From Altererythrobacter sp. (GTDB lineage Bacteria; Pseudomonadota; Alphaproteobacteria; Sphingomonadales; Sphingomonadaceae): 9,315 nt of DNA. A program made the translations under genes and the position numbers. The notes under the pieces were generated by a model. The model saw nothing but the letters and a program-made list of their open reading frames with translations, had not been told where the DNA came from and ran no database searches. The stretch covers positions 2,185 through 11,499 of the forward strand of contig WTKI01000285.1 in NCBI GenBank assembly GCA_011524425.1. Direction: 5' to 3'. Positions 1 to 6,745 of the stretch are shown in pieces; position 1 is the stretch's first letter; every line of letters begins with the position of its first letter.

Positions 1-2123
1 CGCTTGCTGCTTCATTGGTCTTTGCCGCAGGCGCAAGCCCGGCTTGGGCAGAAGAAGCGGCTGAAGCATCTGCGGATTCCTCCGAAGCGGAAAGCTACGA
101 AAGCGTATTTGTTGGCAATCGCATTATCGTTGCTGCCGACGCGCTTGAAGAGCTGGACTTTATTGCTGGCCAAGACGTGATCGACCGCGAGCAAATTCAG
201 CGAGACCTGCAAGGCCAGATCGGGGAATTGCTGGTCAAAGTCCCCGGCGTTTCAGCCACCAGCTTTAGCCCGGGTGCCTCCCGCCCGATCCTGCGCGGCT
301 TGGACGGAGAGCGTGTACGTGTTCTGATCGACGGTCTGACCACGGCTGATGTCGGAAACACATCGGCTGACCACGCGACAACTATCGATCCGCTCACCGT
401 TGAACAGATTGAAGTACTGCGCGGGCCAACTGCATTGCTTTACGGCAGTCAGGCCATTGGCGGTGTCGTGAACGTAATCGATCGCCGCATTCCTTTGGCT
501 TTGCCGGAAGACGGATTGAGGGTCGATGGCATGACTGCGTTTGATACCGCTACCGATCTGCGCAGTGGCGGCGCATCGCTTGATGTGGGGCTGGGTGAAG
601 CGCTCGCTTTGAACCTCAGCGGTTCCTATCGCGAAACCGGTAATGTTCAGATCCCGGGCTTCCAACTGTCTGAAGATCTGCGTGCCGACTTGCTCGCCGA
701 TGCTGCAGAAGAGGAAGAAGAAGGCGAATTTGAAGAAGCCGAAGAGCTGCGCGAAGCAGCTGAGCAAGAAGGCTTCATTCCCAACAGCCAAGCTGAGACT
801 TGGACGCTTAGCGGCGGGCTCGGGTTCTTCCTTGGCGATTCGCGCTTTGGCGCCTCTGTCGCCTATTATGACACCGATTATGGTTTGGTAGGGAACCCGG
901 AAGGGGGTCATCACCACGGTGAGGAAGGCGAAGAGGGCGAAGAAGAAGAGGAAGAGGAAGAAGAAATCGTCACCATTGGCCTTGAGCAGCTGCGCGTTGA
1001 TGCGGTGGCTGACATTGCGCTTGGCGAAGGCTTCCTGTCACGTTTGAAACTGCGCCTCGGCTATTCTGACTATACACATACGGAATTTGAAGGTCCTGAA
1101 GTCGGTACAGTCTATGACACTGAGAGCTTCGAAGCGCGGGCAGAACTGGTGCAAACAGGCGGCGGTGTAATTGGCGCTCAATTTAGTAAGCGGGACTTTT
1201 CCGCAATTGGTGAGGAAGCGTTTGTTCCGCCTAACGAAACGACTCAATTCGCGTTGTTTACCGCACAGGAATTTGACCTTTCTGGCGGCATGCAGATCGA
1301 AGCGGCTGGCCGTTATGAGCGGGTTGATGTCGAATCCGATGTGCTTGCTTTAGATCGGGGCTTCGATTTGTTGTCAGGGGCTCTCTCACTTGTATTTGAA
1401 GCGGGCGAAAATGCACGTGGTGGTGTGACAGCCTCGCGTTCAGCCCGCGCACCAGCCGGTGAAGAACTGTTTGCCGATGGCCCGCATATCGCCACGCAGC
1501 AGTTCGAGATTGGCGATCCCGATCTTGATAAAGAGACCGCTTGGGGTCTTGAGGCCTTCATTCGCGCCAGTGCCGATGATGCAGATTTTGGCGCTTCGGT
1601 ATTCTACCAGGACTTTGACGGCTTTATCTATCTGAACCCGACAGGCGAAGAAGAAGACGAATTGCCAGTGTTCGTTTTTCTGCAGGACGATGTTAGCTTC
1701 TTCGGCTTTGAAGCGGATGCACAATTCCCGCTCGTGCAAAATGACGGCTTCAATCTATTTGCAGATTTGCGCGCATCCTATGTCGACGCCAATTTGAGCG
1801 CAGACGGTAATCTGCCGCGCATCCCGCCGGTTAGCTTGCTCGGCGCTTTAGAAGCGGAATTCGATGCCTTCGATGTTCGCGGCGAAGTGCAGTGGTTTGG
1901 CAAGCAAAACGATGTGGCGGAGTTTGAAACGCAAACCGATGCGTTTGCGCTGACCAACCTCTATCTCTCTTGGCGCCCACTGGCAGGCAACCGGGATGTC
2001 GTTTTCCAACTGGCGGGCGAAAACCTGTTCAATGTAACGGGGCGCCGCCACACCAGCTTTACCAAAGAGTTTGTGCCGCTTACCGGACGCAATGTGCGGG
2101 CCAGCGTGCGCTTTGGTTTTTAA
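1..2123 (+). CDS. ZnuD-like TonB-dependent outer-membrane receptor (5' partial)
   Basis: This is an outer-membrane receptor that probably imports zinc or another metal using TonB energy. The frame is open to the left edge, so the real start lies outside. The first visible residues are the end of a signal peptide, with likely cleavage after Ala-Trp-Ala. Counting from the TTG at 15, a plug domain covers about residues 45-160, with typical LRGLDGERVRVLIDG and VEVLRGP-like (IEVLRGPTALLYGSQAIGG) segments. The beta-barrel runs from about 160 to 702 and ends in a terminal Phe, as BAM-assembled proteins do. Two insertions stand out: a Glu-rich stretch at about 230-255, and three His (299-301) followed by a run of Glu to about 318. 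The order of features (YGL...His-rich loop, FADGPHIATQQFEIGDPDL, AGENLFN near the end) follows what I recall of Neisseria ZnuD. The TonB-receptor call is near certain; zinc as substrate is inferred. Copper or another siderophore-free metal is possible. Confidence 0.93.
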   Translation, partial: LAASLVFAAGASPAWAEEAAEASADSSEAESYESVFVGNRIIVAADALEELDFIAGQDVIDREQIQRDLQGQIGELLVKVPGVSATSFSPGASRPILRGLDGERVRVLIDGLTTADVGNTSADHATTIDPLTVEQIEVLRGPTALLYGSQAIGGVVNVIDRRIPLALPEDGLRVDGMTAFDTATDLRSGGASLDVGLGEALALNLSGSYRETGNVQIPGFQLSEDLRADLLADAAEEEEEGEFEEAEELREAAEQEGFIPNSQAETWTLSGGLGFFLGDSRFGASVAYYDTDYGLVGNPEGGHHHGEEGEEGEEEEEEEEEIVTIGLEQLRVDAVADIALGEGFLSRLKLRLGYSDYTHTEFEGPEVGTVYDTESFEARAELVQTGGGVIGAQFSKRDFSAIGEEAFVPPNETTQFALFTAQEFDLSGGMQIEAAGRYERVDVESDVLALDRGFDLLSGALSLVFEAGENARGGVTASRSARAPAGEELFADGPHIATQQFEIGDPDLDKETAWGLEAFIRASADDADFGASVFYQDFDGFIYLNPTGEEEDELPVFVFLQDDVSFFGFEADAQFPLVQNDGFNLFADLRASYVDANLSADGNLPRIPPVSLLGALEAEFDAFDVRGEVQWFGKQNDVAEFETQTDAFALTNLYLSWRPLAGNRDVVFQLAGENLFNVTGRRHTSFTKEFVPLTGRNVRASVRFGF

Positions 2124-2132
2124 CCCCCAGAA

Positions 2133-2166
2133 TGTGAGCGCCTGCGACTAAGCGTGGGCGCTCACA
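2133..2166. terminator. Hairpin between convergent genes, probable bidirectional terminator
   Basis: Ten perfectly paired bases (TGTGAGCGCC with GGCGCTCACA) continue inward through two G-T wobbles and two more pairs to a 6-base loop (ACTAAG). It begins 10 bases after the receptor stop and ends 8 bases before the stop of the convergent reductase, which is where a shared terminator belongs. Neither side has a clean T run, so efficiency is uncertain. Confidence 0.55.
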
Positions 2167-2174
2167 CTTCACCA

Positions 2175-3356
2175 TCAATTCTCTGCTGCGAAACTGAGCT
2201 CTGCATGGGTTTCAAGCCTATCGACGAGCGCTTCGCCCAGGAACGCGCCTGGCGTTCCGACACCGCCCGGTTTGTCGCAGGCGAGCAATGCTATGCCGGT
2301 TTCCGCGAGCATCCGGCTGGTTGAACCATAGCCTGGATCATATTTGCCTTTGACGCCGAAATGCAGCGTCTCGCCATCGGGCAGATCCGCGACAAACAGC
2401 ACATCATAAAAGCCGTTCTCGCGTTCTTCCTTGCTGGGGCCTTCGCCCGGCTTTGGCGGCTTTGCCCCAAACGGGTTTTTCATCATTTCAGCCACAGCAT
2501 TGGCCGCCGCCTTGCCCGCTTCACCCGGGCTTGTGAGCATCATCTCGTCATAGACAAAGTCTTGGCCATAGGGATGTCCAAGCAGGAAATTGGTGCGGTG
2601 AACATTCTTAGTGTTGATTGGCGCCATAACAAAGGGTGCTGCCCATTTATCGAGGTCTTTCTCGAACCCCGGGATCATCCCGGAAGGCTGGTCAGGTCCT
2701 TCAAATCCTGGCGTCAATCCGAACGAGCTGCGCAGGATATTGATGATCTTGGGGTTGGTTGCGGCCGCTTTCATAGTCGCAGTGAGGCTGGCTGCCGTTC
2801 CGCCAGAAAAAGTGCCCTGCATCGCCCGCACACGGCCGCGAATACGCGGGGAGGGTTTGCCTGTACGCTTCTCGACTTCCTTCTGCGTCATCATCACGCC
2901 GAGATCGAACGGGATGGAATCGAAACCTGACGAAAAGCAAATGCGCGCACCACTCGCCTCAGCCGCCTGATGGTGTGCATCAATCTGTTCACGCATCCAT
3001 GCTGGCTCGCCGCACAGATCGGCATAGTCTGTGCCGGTCTTGACGCAAGCTTCTACCAGAGCATCACCATAAAGCTGGTAAGGCCCGACTGTAGTCAGCA
3101 CTACCTTGGTGCGGTTGCACATCGCTTCCAGACTTGCCGGGTCATCGGCATCCGCGACGACCAACGGAGTAGACGCTGGCGCGCCGATTTCATCGCGCAC
3201 GGCCTCCAGCTTGTCGAGGCTGCGCCCCGCCATCGCCCAGCTTGGCCCGTCATCCCTGTCACCATAATGATTGCTGAGATATTCTGCGACCAACCGTCCA
3301 GTGTAACCGGTTGCGCCGTAGACTATGATGTCGAATTCAGAAGTGCTTTGTGACAT
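2175..3356 (-). CDS. Saccharopine dehydrogenase-like NAD(P)-binding reductase
   Basis: This is a 393-residue protein of the saccharopine dehydrogenase / 'trans-acting enoyl reductase' superfamily. The N-terminus is a Rossmann fold: FDIIVYGATGYTGRLVAEYL (residues 8-27) holds the GxTGYTG dinucleotide loop, and an AGRS motif at 43-46 probably contacts the cofactor. TVGPYQLYGDALVEACVKTG (from residue 89) and GFDSIPFDLG (144-153) are hallmarks of this group rather than of true lysine-pathway saccharopine dehydrogenase. Mycobacterial relatives reduce enoyl groups during lipid and glycolipid synthesis. The substrate here cannot be read from sequence, and no lysine genes are adjacent. The ATG at 3356 is preceded by a strong AAAAGGAGA Shine-Dalgarno (3364-3372 on the plus strand). 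It appears to be a single-gene unit, convergent with the TonB receptor. Confidence 0.85.
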   Translation of the reverse strand: MSQSTSEFDIIVYGATGYTGRLVAEYLSNHYGDRDDGPSWAMAGRSLDKLEAVRDEIGAPASTPLVVADADDPASLEAMCNRTKVVLTTVGPYQLYGDALVEACVKTGTDYADLCGEPAWMREQIDAHHQAAEASGARICFSSGFDSIPFDLGVMMTQKEVEKRTGKPSPRIRGRVRAMQGTFSGGTAASLTATMKAAATNPKIINILRSSFGLTPGFEGPDQPSGMIPGFEKDLDKWAAPFVMAPINTKNVHRTNFLLGHPYGQDFVYDEMMLTSPGEAGKAAANAVAEMMKNPFGAKPPKPGEGPSKEERENGFYDVLFVADLPDGETLHFGVKGKYDPGYGSTSRMLAETGIALLACDKPGGVGTPGAFLGEALVDRLETHAELSFAAEN

Positions 3357-3455
3357 GGGGGCTTCTCCTTTTGCGACAGCTCAATGCGCTGAGGGATGGC
3401 AGGAGTCAAAGCCGTTACGGCATAGCGGTTTGGCAGATGCAATGGGACCAAACGA

Positions 3456-3487
3456 GAAAGCCCCGCAGCTTGCACTGCGGGGCTTTC
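3456..3487 (-). terminator. Strong intrinsic-type terminator hairpin for the UrcA-family gene
   Basis: A perfect 13-bp stem (GAAAGCCCCGCAG with CTGCGGGGCTTTC) closes a 6-base loop. It lies 28 bases downstream of the minus-strand stop at 3516. Read on the minus strand, the GC-rich core is followed by CTTTCTCGTTT, a partly T-rich tail. No plus-strand gene ends here, so it most likely serves the minus-strand gene and insulates the reductase downstream. Confidence 0.75.
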
Positions 3488-3515
3488 CGGATTTTATGGC
3501 TTTTGAAAGAGCTGG

Positions 3516-3800
3516 TCAGTTCTGCTCGCCCCAGATCTTGCCTTCGACTTGCGCGGCCATCTCTTCGCGGCATTCACGCTTCATCTTAGGTGTGTGAAGG
3601 CGGCTAGTGTCGGCACAAGCATGGCGGGCGAAACGGGCAATCCGATCTTGCAGATCAGCCTTGCTTTCAGTGGTTGCGAGCTCAACCGGTGAGTAAGTGA
3701 ACTCATAAGTCTTTGCAGAAGCAACCCCTGCAAATGACGTTGTGGTTGCGATGATTGCCAGAGCTGCGCTGAAAGCTTTTGCTGTGATTGAAATGGTCAT
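3516..3800 (-). CDS. Small exported UrcA-family protein
   Basis: This is a 94-residue precursor. Residues 1-29 form a signal peptide: positive residue near the start, hydrophobic stretch AFSAALAIIATTTSFAG, and Ala-Ser-Ala before likely cleavage. The mature part of about 65 residues has a short beta-type start (KTYEFTYSPVEL), a helical segment (KADLQDRIARFARHAC) and two cysteines (Cys62 and Cys77), which could form a disulfide in the periplasm. This arrangement matches the UrcA family of small secreted proteins common in sphingomonads, whose function is not established. The ATG at 3800 is chosen over the TTG at 3815 because GAGGAG (3808-3813) sits 7 bases upstream of it, and the longer reading would start inside that site. 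It is transcribed divergently from the HxlR-type regulator, which may control it, and is followed by a strong terminator. Confidence 0.8.
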   Translation of the reverse strand: MTISITAKAFSAALAIIATTTSFAGVASAKTYEFTYSPVELATTESKADLQDRIARFARHACADTSRLHTPKMKRECREEMAAQVEGKIWGEQN

Positions 3801-3807
3801 TGGTAGT

Positions 3808-3813
3808 CTCCTC
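3808..3813 (-). promoter_or_regulatory. Ribosome binding site that fixes the UrcA-family start
   Basis: On the minus strand GAGGAG lies 7 bases before the ATG at 3800. It overlaps the alternative TTG start at 3815, which argues against that start. Confidence 0.7.
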
Positions 3814-3875
3814 AATTGAATGTGTGTGCCGGCGTGTTCGGCGATGAAGAGACAATGGCTGGCAGCGCCTTTTCC

Positions 3876-3908
3876 CGATAGTTCGCGATCCGAAGCGAGC
3901 GACTATCG
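3876..3908. promoter_or_regulatory. Inverted repeat in the divergent UrcA/HxlR promoter region
   Basis: CGATAGT(T)CGC at 3876-3886 is mirrored by GCGACTATCG at 3899-3908, giving ten paired positions with one unpaired T and a 12-base spacer. It lies 76 bases upstream of the UrcA-family start and 105 upstream of the regulator start. That position suits an operator for the divergently transcribed HxlR-type protein. It could also fold as a hairpin in a leader RNA. No consensus is known to me for this regulator. Confidence 0.4.
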
Positions 3909-3924
3909 AATGAAGAGGAATGCG

Positions 3925-3939
3925 CTACGAATTCCGTAG
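3925..3939. promoter_or_regulatory. Short dyad CTACG-N5-CGTAG, candidate HxlR operator
   Basis: CTACGAATTCCGTAG is a 15-base dyad with a single mismatched pair next to the centre. TAC...GTA half-sites are reported for operators of some HxlR/DUF24 regulators, and this one lies 74 bases upstream of the preferred regulator ATG. Five-base arms can arise by chance, so this is a lead only. Confidence 0.3.
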
Positions 3940-4012
3940 TAATTGCGAAAAGGGACAGAAATCGGTAGGTTTCCGACACAAGTGGTGGAGCGAGAAGGGG
4001 GTTAAGAGCGGG

Positions 4013-4732
4013 ATGAGTGAAGCTGCCAAAGACCTGATGAGCCATTGTCCAGCGACGAAAGCCGCGGACTTGCTAGGCGACAAATGGACCTTGTTGATCC
4101 TGCGCGCCATGATCTTGGGAGCGACGCGATATTCTGAATTCTCTGTCGCTATCCCCCGCATATCGCCGTCTGTTTTGAGTGGCAGGCTCAAGGCGCTGTG
4201 CGACAATGGACTGGCGATCAAGCGCGGAGGAGCAGGGCAGCAAGCACGCTATCGCCTGACCCCATCAGGGCGCGAGTGCGAGCCGATGATTGCGATGCTG
4301 GCTGTGTGGGGCCTCAAATGGGCAGAGCGACACACCCGTGTTGAACAGATCGATGTCGGTGTAACGATGTGGGATTTGCACAAGACCATTGACTGCGCAG
4401 AGCTGCCTGACGGAGAGACTGTCATTGCAATTACGCTGACAGACTTGGAGGAACACAATCGCTGGTGGATCTGTGTCTCATCGAGAGAGCGGGATCTGTG
4501 CGATTCTGATCCGGGTAAAGACGTCGATCTCTATTTGCGCGCTAGCCTCGATACATTGATCGCAATCTGGATGGGCGATTTGAGCGTTGATGAAGCGCTT
4601 CGGGATGAGACTATCTCCATGACCGGAGAACCGCATATCGCTGACACAGCCAAATTCTGGTTTCCGATTTCTCCGGTTGCCAAAGCGCAAAAGTCAGGGA
4701 TGAACCCGGCCGCCATGCCGCTTCCAGCATGA
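4013..4732 (+). CDS. HxlR-type winged-helix regulator with C-terminal SCP2-like domain
   Basis: This is a 239-residue transcriptional regulator. Residues 10-110 form a winged helix of the HxlR (DUF24) type: HCPATKAADLLGDKWTLLIL at 11-30, the recognition-helix region SPSVLSGRLKALCDNGLAIK at 51-70, and the wing ending RYRLTPSGRE. Cys12 sits where redox-sensing family members such as YodB and HypR carry their reactive cysteine. Residues of about 115-220 form an extra domain (VDLYLRASLDTLIAIWMGDLSVDEAL) that resembles SCP2/sterol-carrier domains and may bind a lipid-like ligand. Plain HxlR proteins are near 110 residues, so this is a two-domain version. The frame is open from an ATG at 3920, but AAGAGGA directly abuts that codon and the extra 31 residues look uncharacteristic. 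The start at 4013 matches the family N-terminus, though its ribosome site is weak. It probably controls itself and the divergent UrcA-family gene. Confidence 0.82.
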   Translation: MSEAAKDLMSHCPATKAADLLGDKWTLLILRAMILGATRYSEFSVAIPRISPSVLSGRLKALCDNGLAIKRGGAGQQARYRLTPSGRECEPMIAMLAVWGLKWAERHTRVEQIDVGVTMWDLHKTIDCAELPDGETVIAITLTDLEEHNRWWICVSSRERDLCDSDPGKDVDLYLRASLDTLIAIWMGDLSVDEALRDETISMTGEPHIADTAKFWFPISPVAKAQKSGMNPAAMPLPA

Positions 4733-4772
4733 AGCGGTAAGGGTAACGCTTTCAAACATCGCGATTTAGGCT

Positions 4773-5327
4773 TCAGAGCCGAGGCAGCGTCACGCCTTTC
4801 TGGCCCATATATTTGCCTGCGCGATCCTTGTAACTCGTCTCGCAGCGTTCGTTGCCTTTGAGGAACAGGAACTGGCACGCGCCTTCGTTGGCGTAGATCT
4901 TGGCGGGCAGGGGAGTGGTGTTGGAAAATTCCAGCGTCACATGGCCTTCCCAGCCCGGCTCCAGCGGGGTGACGTTCACGATAATCCCGCATCGCGCGTA
5001 GGTGCTCTTGCCAAGGCAGATGACCAGCACGTCCTCGGGCACGCGGAAATATTCCACTGTGCGGGCGAGCGCGAAGGAATTGGGCGGGATAATGCAGACG
5101 TCGGTTTCGCGATCGACGAAGTTCTTCGGATCAAAGCTTTTCGGATCGACGGTGCTTGAATCCACATTTGTGAAAATCTTGAATTCCGGCGCCACGCGCG
5201 CGTCATAGCCATAGGATGATAGCCCGTAGCTGATCACCCCTTCGCGCCGCTGGGCTTCAACAAACGGCTCTATCATGCCGTCATTTTCCGCTTTGGACCG
5301 AATCCACTTATCAGAAAGAATCGCCAT
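4773..5327 (-). CDS. dcd: dCTP deaminase
   Basis: This cytosolic enzyme deaminates dCTP to dUTP and ammonia, feeding dUTPase and thymidylate synthesis. The 184 residues match the normal length and show the family signature throughout: [10 protein letters not shown] at the start, YGYDARV (39-45), the catalytic-site segment [20 protein letters not shown] (104-123), [13 protein letters not shown] with Glu133 as the expected general base, and a C-terminal lid [17 protein letters not shown]. The frame stays open upstream to 5471, but the ATG at 5327 gives the canonical N-terminus, and the upstream residues (Cys run, Pro/Ala-rich) look non-coding. No clear Shine-Dalgarno precedes 5327. Length and motifs fit the monofunctional proteobacterial type; combined deaminase-dUTPase activity cannot be ruled out. 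It is convergent with the HxlR regulator (40-base gap) and divergent from the methyltransferase unit. Confidence 0.97.
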   Translation of the reverse strand: MAILSDKWIRSKAENDGMIEPFVEAQRREGVISYGLSSYGYDARVAPEFKIFTNVDSSTVDPKSFDPKNFVDRETDVCIIPPNSFALARTVEYFRVPEDVLVICLGKSTYARCGIIVNVTPLEPGWEGHVTLEFSNTTPLPAKIYANEGACQFLFLKGNERCETSYKDRAGKYMGQKGVTLPRL

Positions 5328-5477
5328 ATATGCTGAATTGCTGAAGCGCGGCGCGGGAGCAAGCGCAGGCAGCGCGTTATCCGGATTCGTTTGCTTTGAC
5401 CCGGCATGTTGAGGTTTCACTAGCTGGAGAAAACAACAGCAACTATCGTCTATGGGATCACTTGCGATCAAACTGCA

Positions 5478-5506
5478 TTGACAAAGAGCAAGGTCTGAGA
5501 GAAATT
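5478..5506 (+). promoter_or_regulatory. Candidate promoter of the methyltransferase unit
   Basis: A perfect TTGACA (-35, 5478-5483) is followed after 17 bases by GAAATT (5501-5506), a poor -10 match (3 of 6). Transcription from it would start near 5513, leaving a leader of about 20 bases before the ATG at 5534. The weak -10 keeps confidence low, but spacing and position are right. Confidence 0.4.
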
Positions 5507-5520
5507 TGTCCGGACAAATT
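5503..5520. promoter_or_regulatory. Perfect 18-bp palindrome, probable repressor operator
   Basis: AATTTGTCCGGACAAATT is a perfect, spacer-free 18-bp dyad. It overlaps the putative -10 and transcription start and ends one base before the Shine-Dalgarno of the methyltransferase gene. This is the classic position for a dimeric repressor to block RNA polymerase. The TTGTC/GACAA half-sites loosely recall operators of FadR-type GntR proteins, but I cannot assign a regulator. As RNA it could also form a 7-bp stem with a CCGG loop beside the ribosome site. Confidence 0.55.
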
Positions 5521-5521
5521 C

Positions 5522-5526
5522 AAGGA
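5522..5526 (+). promoter_or_regulatory. Ribosome binding site that fixes the methyltransferase start
   Basis: AAGGA lies 7 bases before the ATG at 5534. It supports that start over the upstream in-frame ATG at 5396, whose extra 46 residues would be encoded across the candidate promoter and palindrome. Confidence 0.7.
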
Positions 5527-5533
5527 AAGAGAT

Positions 5534-6745
5534 ATGTCTGATCTGCCTCCCCCGTACACCGCGCTGACGCGGCATCCCATGATGGCACGGACCAGTCATG
5601 ATGAAGCGGCGCGGTTCAATTTCCTCACTCATTTCAACCGCTACCTGTCCGGCACGATTGGCCAGGGGAACAGGCTGGCTTACGAAAAGCGTGTCTTGCC
5701 GGCGTTTATAGAGGAGCACGGGCGCGAGCCAGAGCACCGCTATGAAATCCGTGATGCGATGAATCAGGATCCATGGCATCGGATGTGGTCAGCGCTTAAG
5801 CGCAACTCCATGGAGATGCGCCAGCATAATGGCAGGCAAACCGTGCTGCGTCAGCTGGACGAGCTCGATGCGCAGGCACGCCAGTTCAATGAGCATTCCG
5901 GTCTGCTTGAACTCGATCCCGCGGTTGAGCAGCCGCATTATCAGACTGCTGTCGATATTCACTGCCAACCAGGCGGCTATCACACGGAAGCGCATCCCGG
6001 GGATGTCACTGTCGGTGCCAATTATGACGTCGGCCTGTTTGCTACCACTGGCGGTGCGCTCGGCGGGCTTAATGATGGCGGCGGGCAAGCCATCGTCGAA
6101 TGGCTGAAGAAAGAGCGTCCTGACTGGAAGCCAGCGCGCATTCTCGATATCGGTTGCACAGTTGGCCACAATGCGGTGCCTTTGGCTCAGGCATACCCTG
6201 AGGCTGAAGTCATCGCGATTGATACAGCGGCAGCGTCCTTGCGCTATGGTGCAGCCCGCGCTGCTGCGCTCGGTGTCAAGAATATCAAGTTCATTCAGGC
6301 CTCCGGCGAAGACCTATCTCGCTGGGGCGATGCGTCGTTCGACTGGGTCCAGACGACTATGTTCCTACACGAGCTGTCGTCAAAGGCGCTGCCGAAGATC
6401 CTTCAGGAATCCAATCGGGTGCTCGCACCCGGCGGTCTGATCTTCCATATCGAGCAACCTGAATACACTGACGAAATGCCTCTGTACGAGCAATTCATGC
6501 GCGACTGGGACGCGTTCAACAATAACGAGCCCTTCTGGACTGCGCTGCATGGCCAGAACGTAAAACAGGTCATGGCGGATGCTGGTTTTGCGCATGAGGA
6601 CCAGTTCGCTGTCGGTGTGCGCGCTGTGGCCGATCCGGAGATCTTCCCCCCATCGCCCGATGAAGGGGAAGAGGATTATGGCCGTGCGGCGAAATGGAAT
6701 GCTTATGGCGCGTGGAAACCTATGGCGAGGTCTGAGGCAGCATGA
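5534..6745 (+). CDS. SAM-dependent class I methyltransferase with unusual N-terminal domain
   Basis: This 403-residue protein has a C-terminal class I methyltransferase fold. Motif I is ILDIGCTVGHNAVP around Asp205, the acidic residue that normally binds the SAM ribose is Asp230 (AEVIAID), and later segments are ASGEDLSRWGDASFDWVQTT and LAPGGLIFHIEQPEY. The glycine loop is altered: the usual DIGCGxG reads DIGCTVG. The first 200 residues are not a standard methyltransferase part. They are helical and rich in aromatic, His and Arg residues, with the striking motif VDIHCQPGGYH at 140-150, which could bind a substrate or a metal. I do not recognise a substrate, and a small-molecule rather than DNA or rRNA target is only a guess. 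The start at 5534 is supported by a good ribosome site. The stop overlaps the next start (ATGA), so the two products are probably made together. Confidence 0.82.
   Translation: MSDLPPPYTALTRHPMMARTSHDEAARFNFLTHFNRYLSGTIGQGNRLAYEKRVLPAFIEEHGREPEHRYEIRDAMNQDPWHRMWSALKRNSMEMRQHNGRQTVLRQLDELDAQARQFNEHSGLLELDPAVEQPHYQTAVDIHCQPGGYHTEAHPGDVTVGANYDVGLFATTGGALGGLNDGGGQAIVEWLKKERPDWKPARILDIGCTVGHNAVPLAQAYPEAEVIAIDTAAASLRYGAARAAALGVKNIKFIQASGEDLSRWGDASFDWVQTTMFLHELSSKALPKILQESNRVLAPGGLIFHIEQPEYTDEMPLYEQFMRDWDAFNNNEPFWTALHGQNVKQVMADAGFAHEDQFAVGVRAVADPEIFPPSPDEGEEDYGRAAKWNAYGAWKPMARSEAA

Noticed and set aside
252..917. 221-residue open frame on the minus strand inside the receptor gene
   Set aside because: It lies opposite a clearly coding receptor, has no recognisable domain, and its Phe/Leu-rich stretch is the reverse complement of the Glu codon tract.
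705..966. GAA/GAG-rich tracts as a DNA microsatellite or mobile repeat
   Set aside because: They stay in frame and encode acidic loops of the receptor, so the protein explains them.
2361..2930. 189-residue plus-strand open frame inside the reductase gene
   Set aside because: It is antisense to a well-supported enzyme, with no domain or ribosome site.
3920..4012. N-terminal extension of the HxlR-type regulator from the ATG at 3920
   Set aside because: The ribosome-like AAGAGGA directly abuts that ATG, the added residues do not resemble the family, and the stretch overlaps the candidate operator. The ATG at 4013 gives the expected family N-terminus.
4732..4751. AAGCG...CGCTT followed by TT as a terminator after the HxlR-type gene
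   Set aside because: Only five paired bases with a 10-base loop and no real T run; too weak to call.
5328..5471. N-terminal extension of dCTP deaminase to 5471
   Set aside because: The family starts at MAILSDKW; the upstream residues (Cys run, Pro/Ala-rich) resemble translated non-coding DNA.
5396..5533. 46-residue extension of the methyltransferase from the ATG at 5396
   Set aside because: It runs through the TTGACA and the 18-bp palindrome, while a good ribosome site precedes the ATG at 5534.
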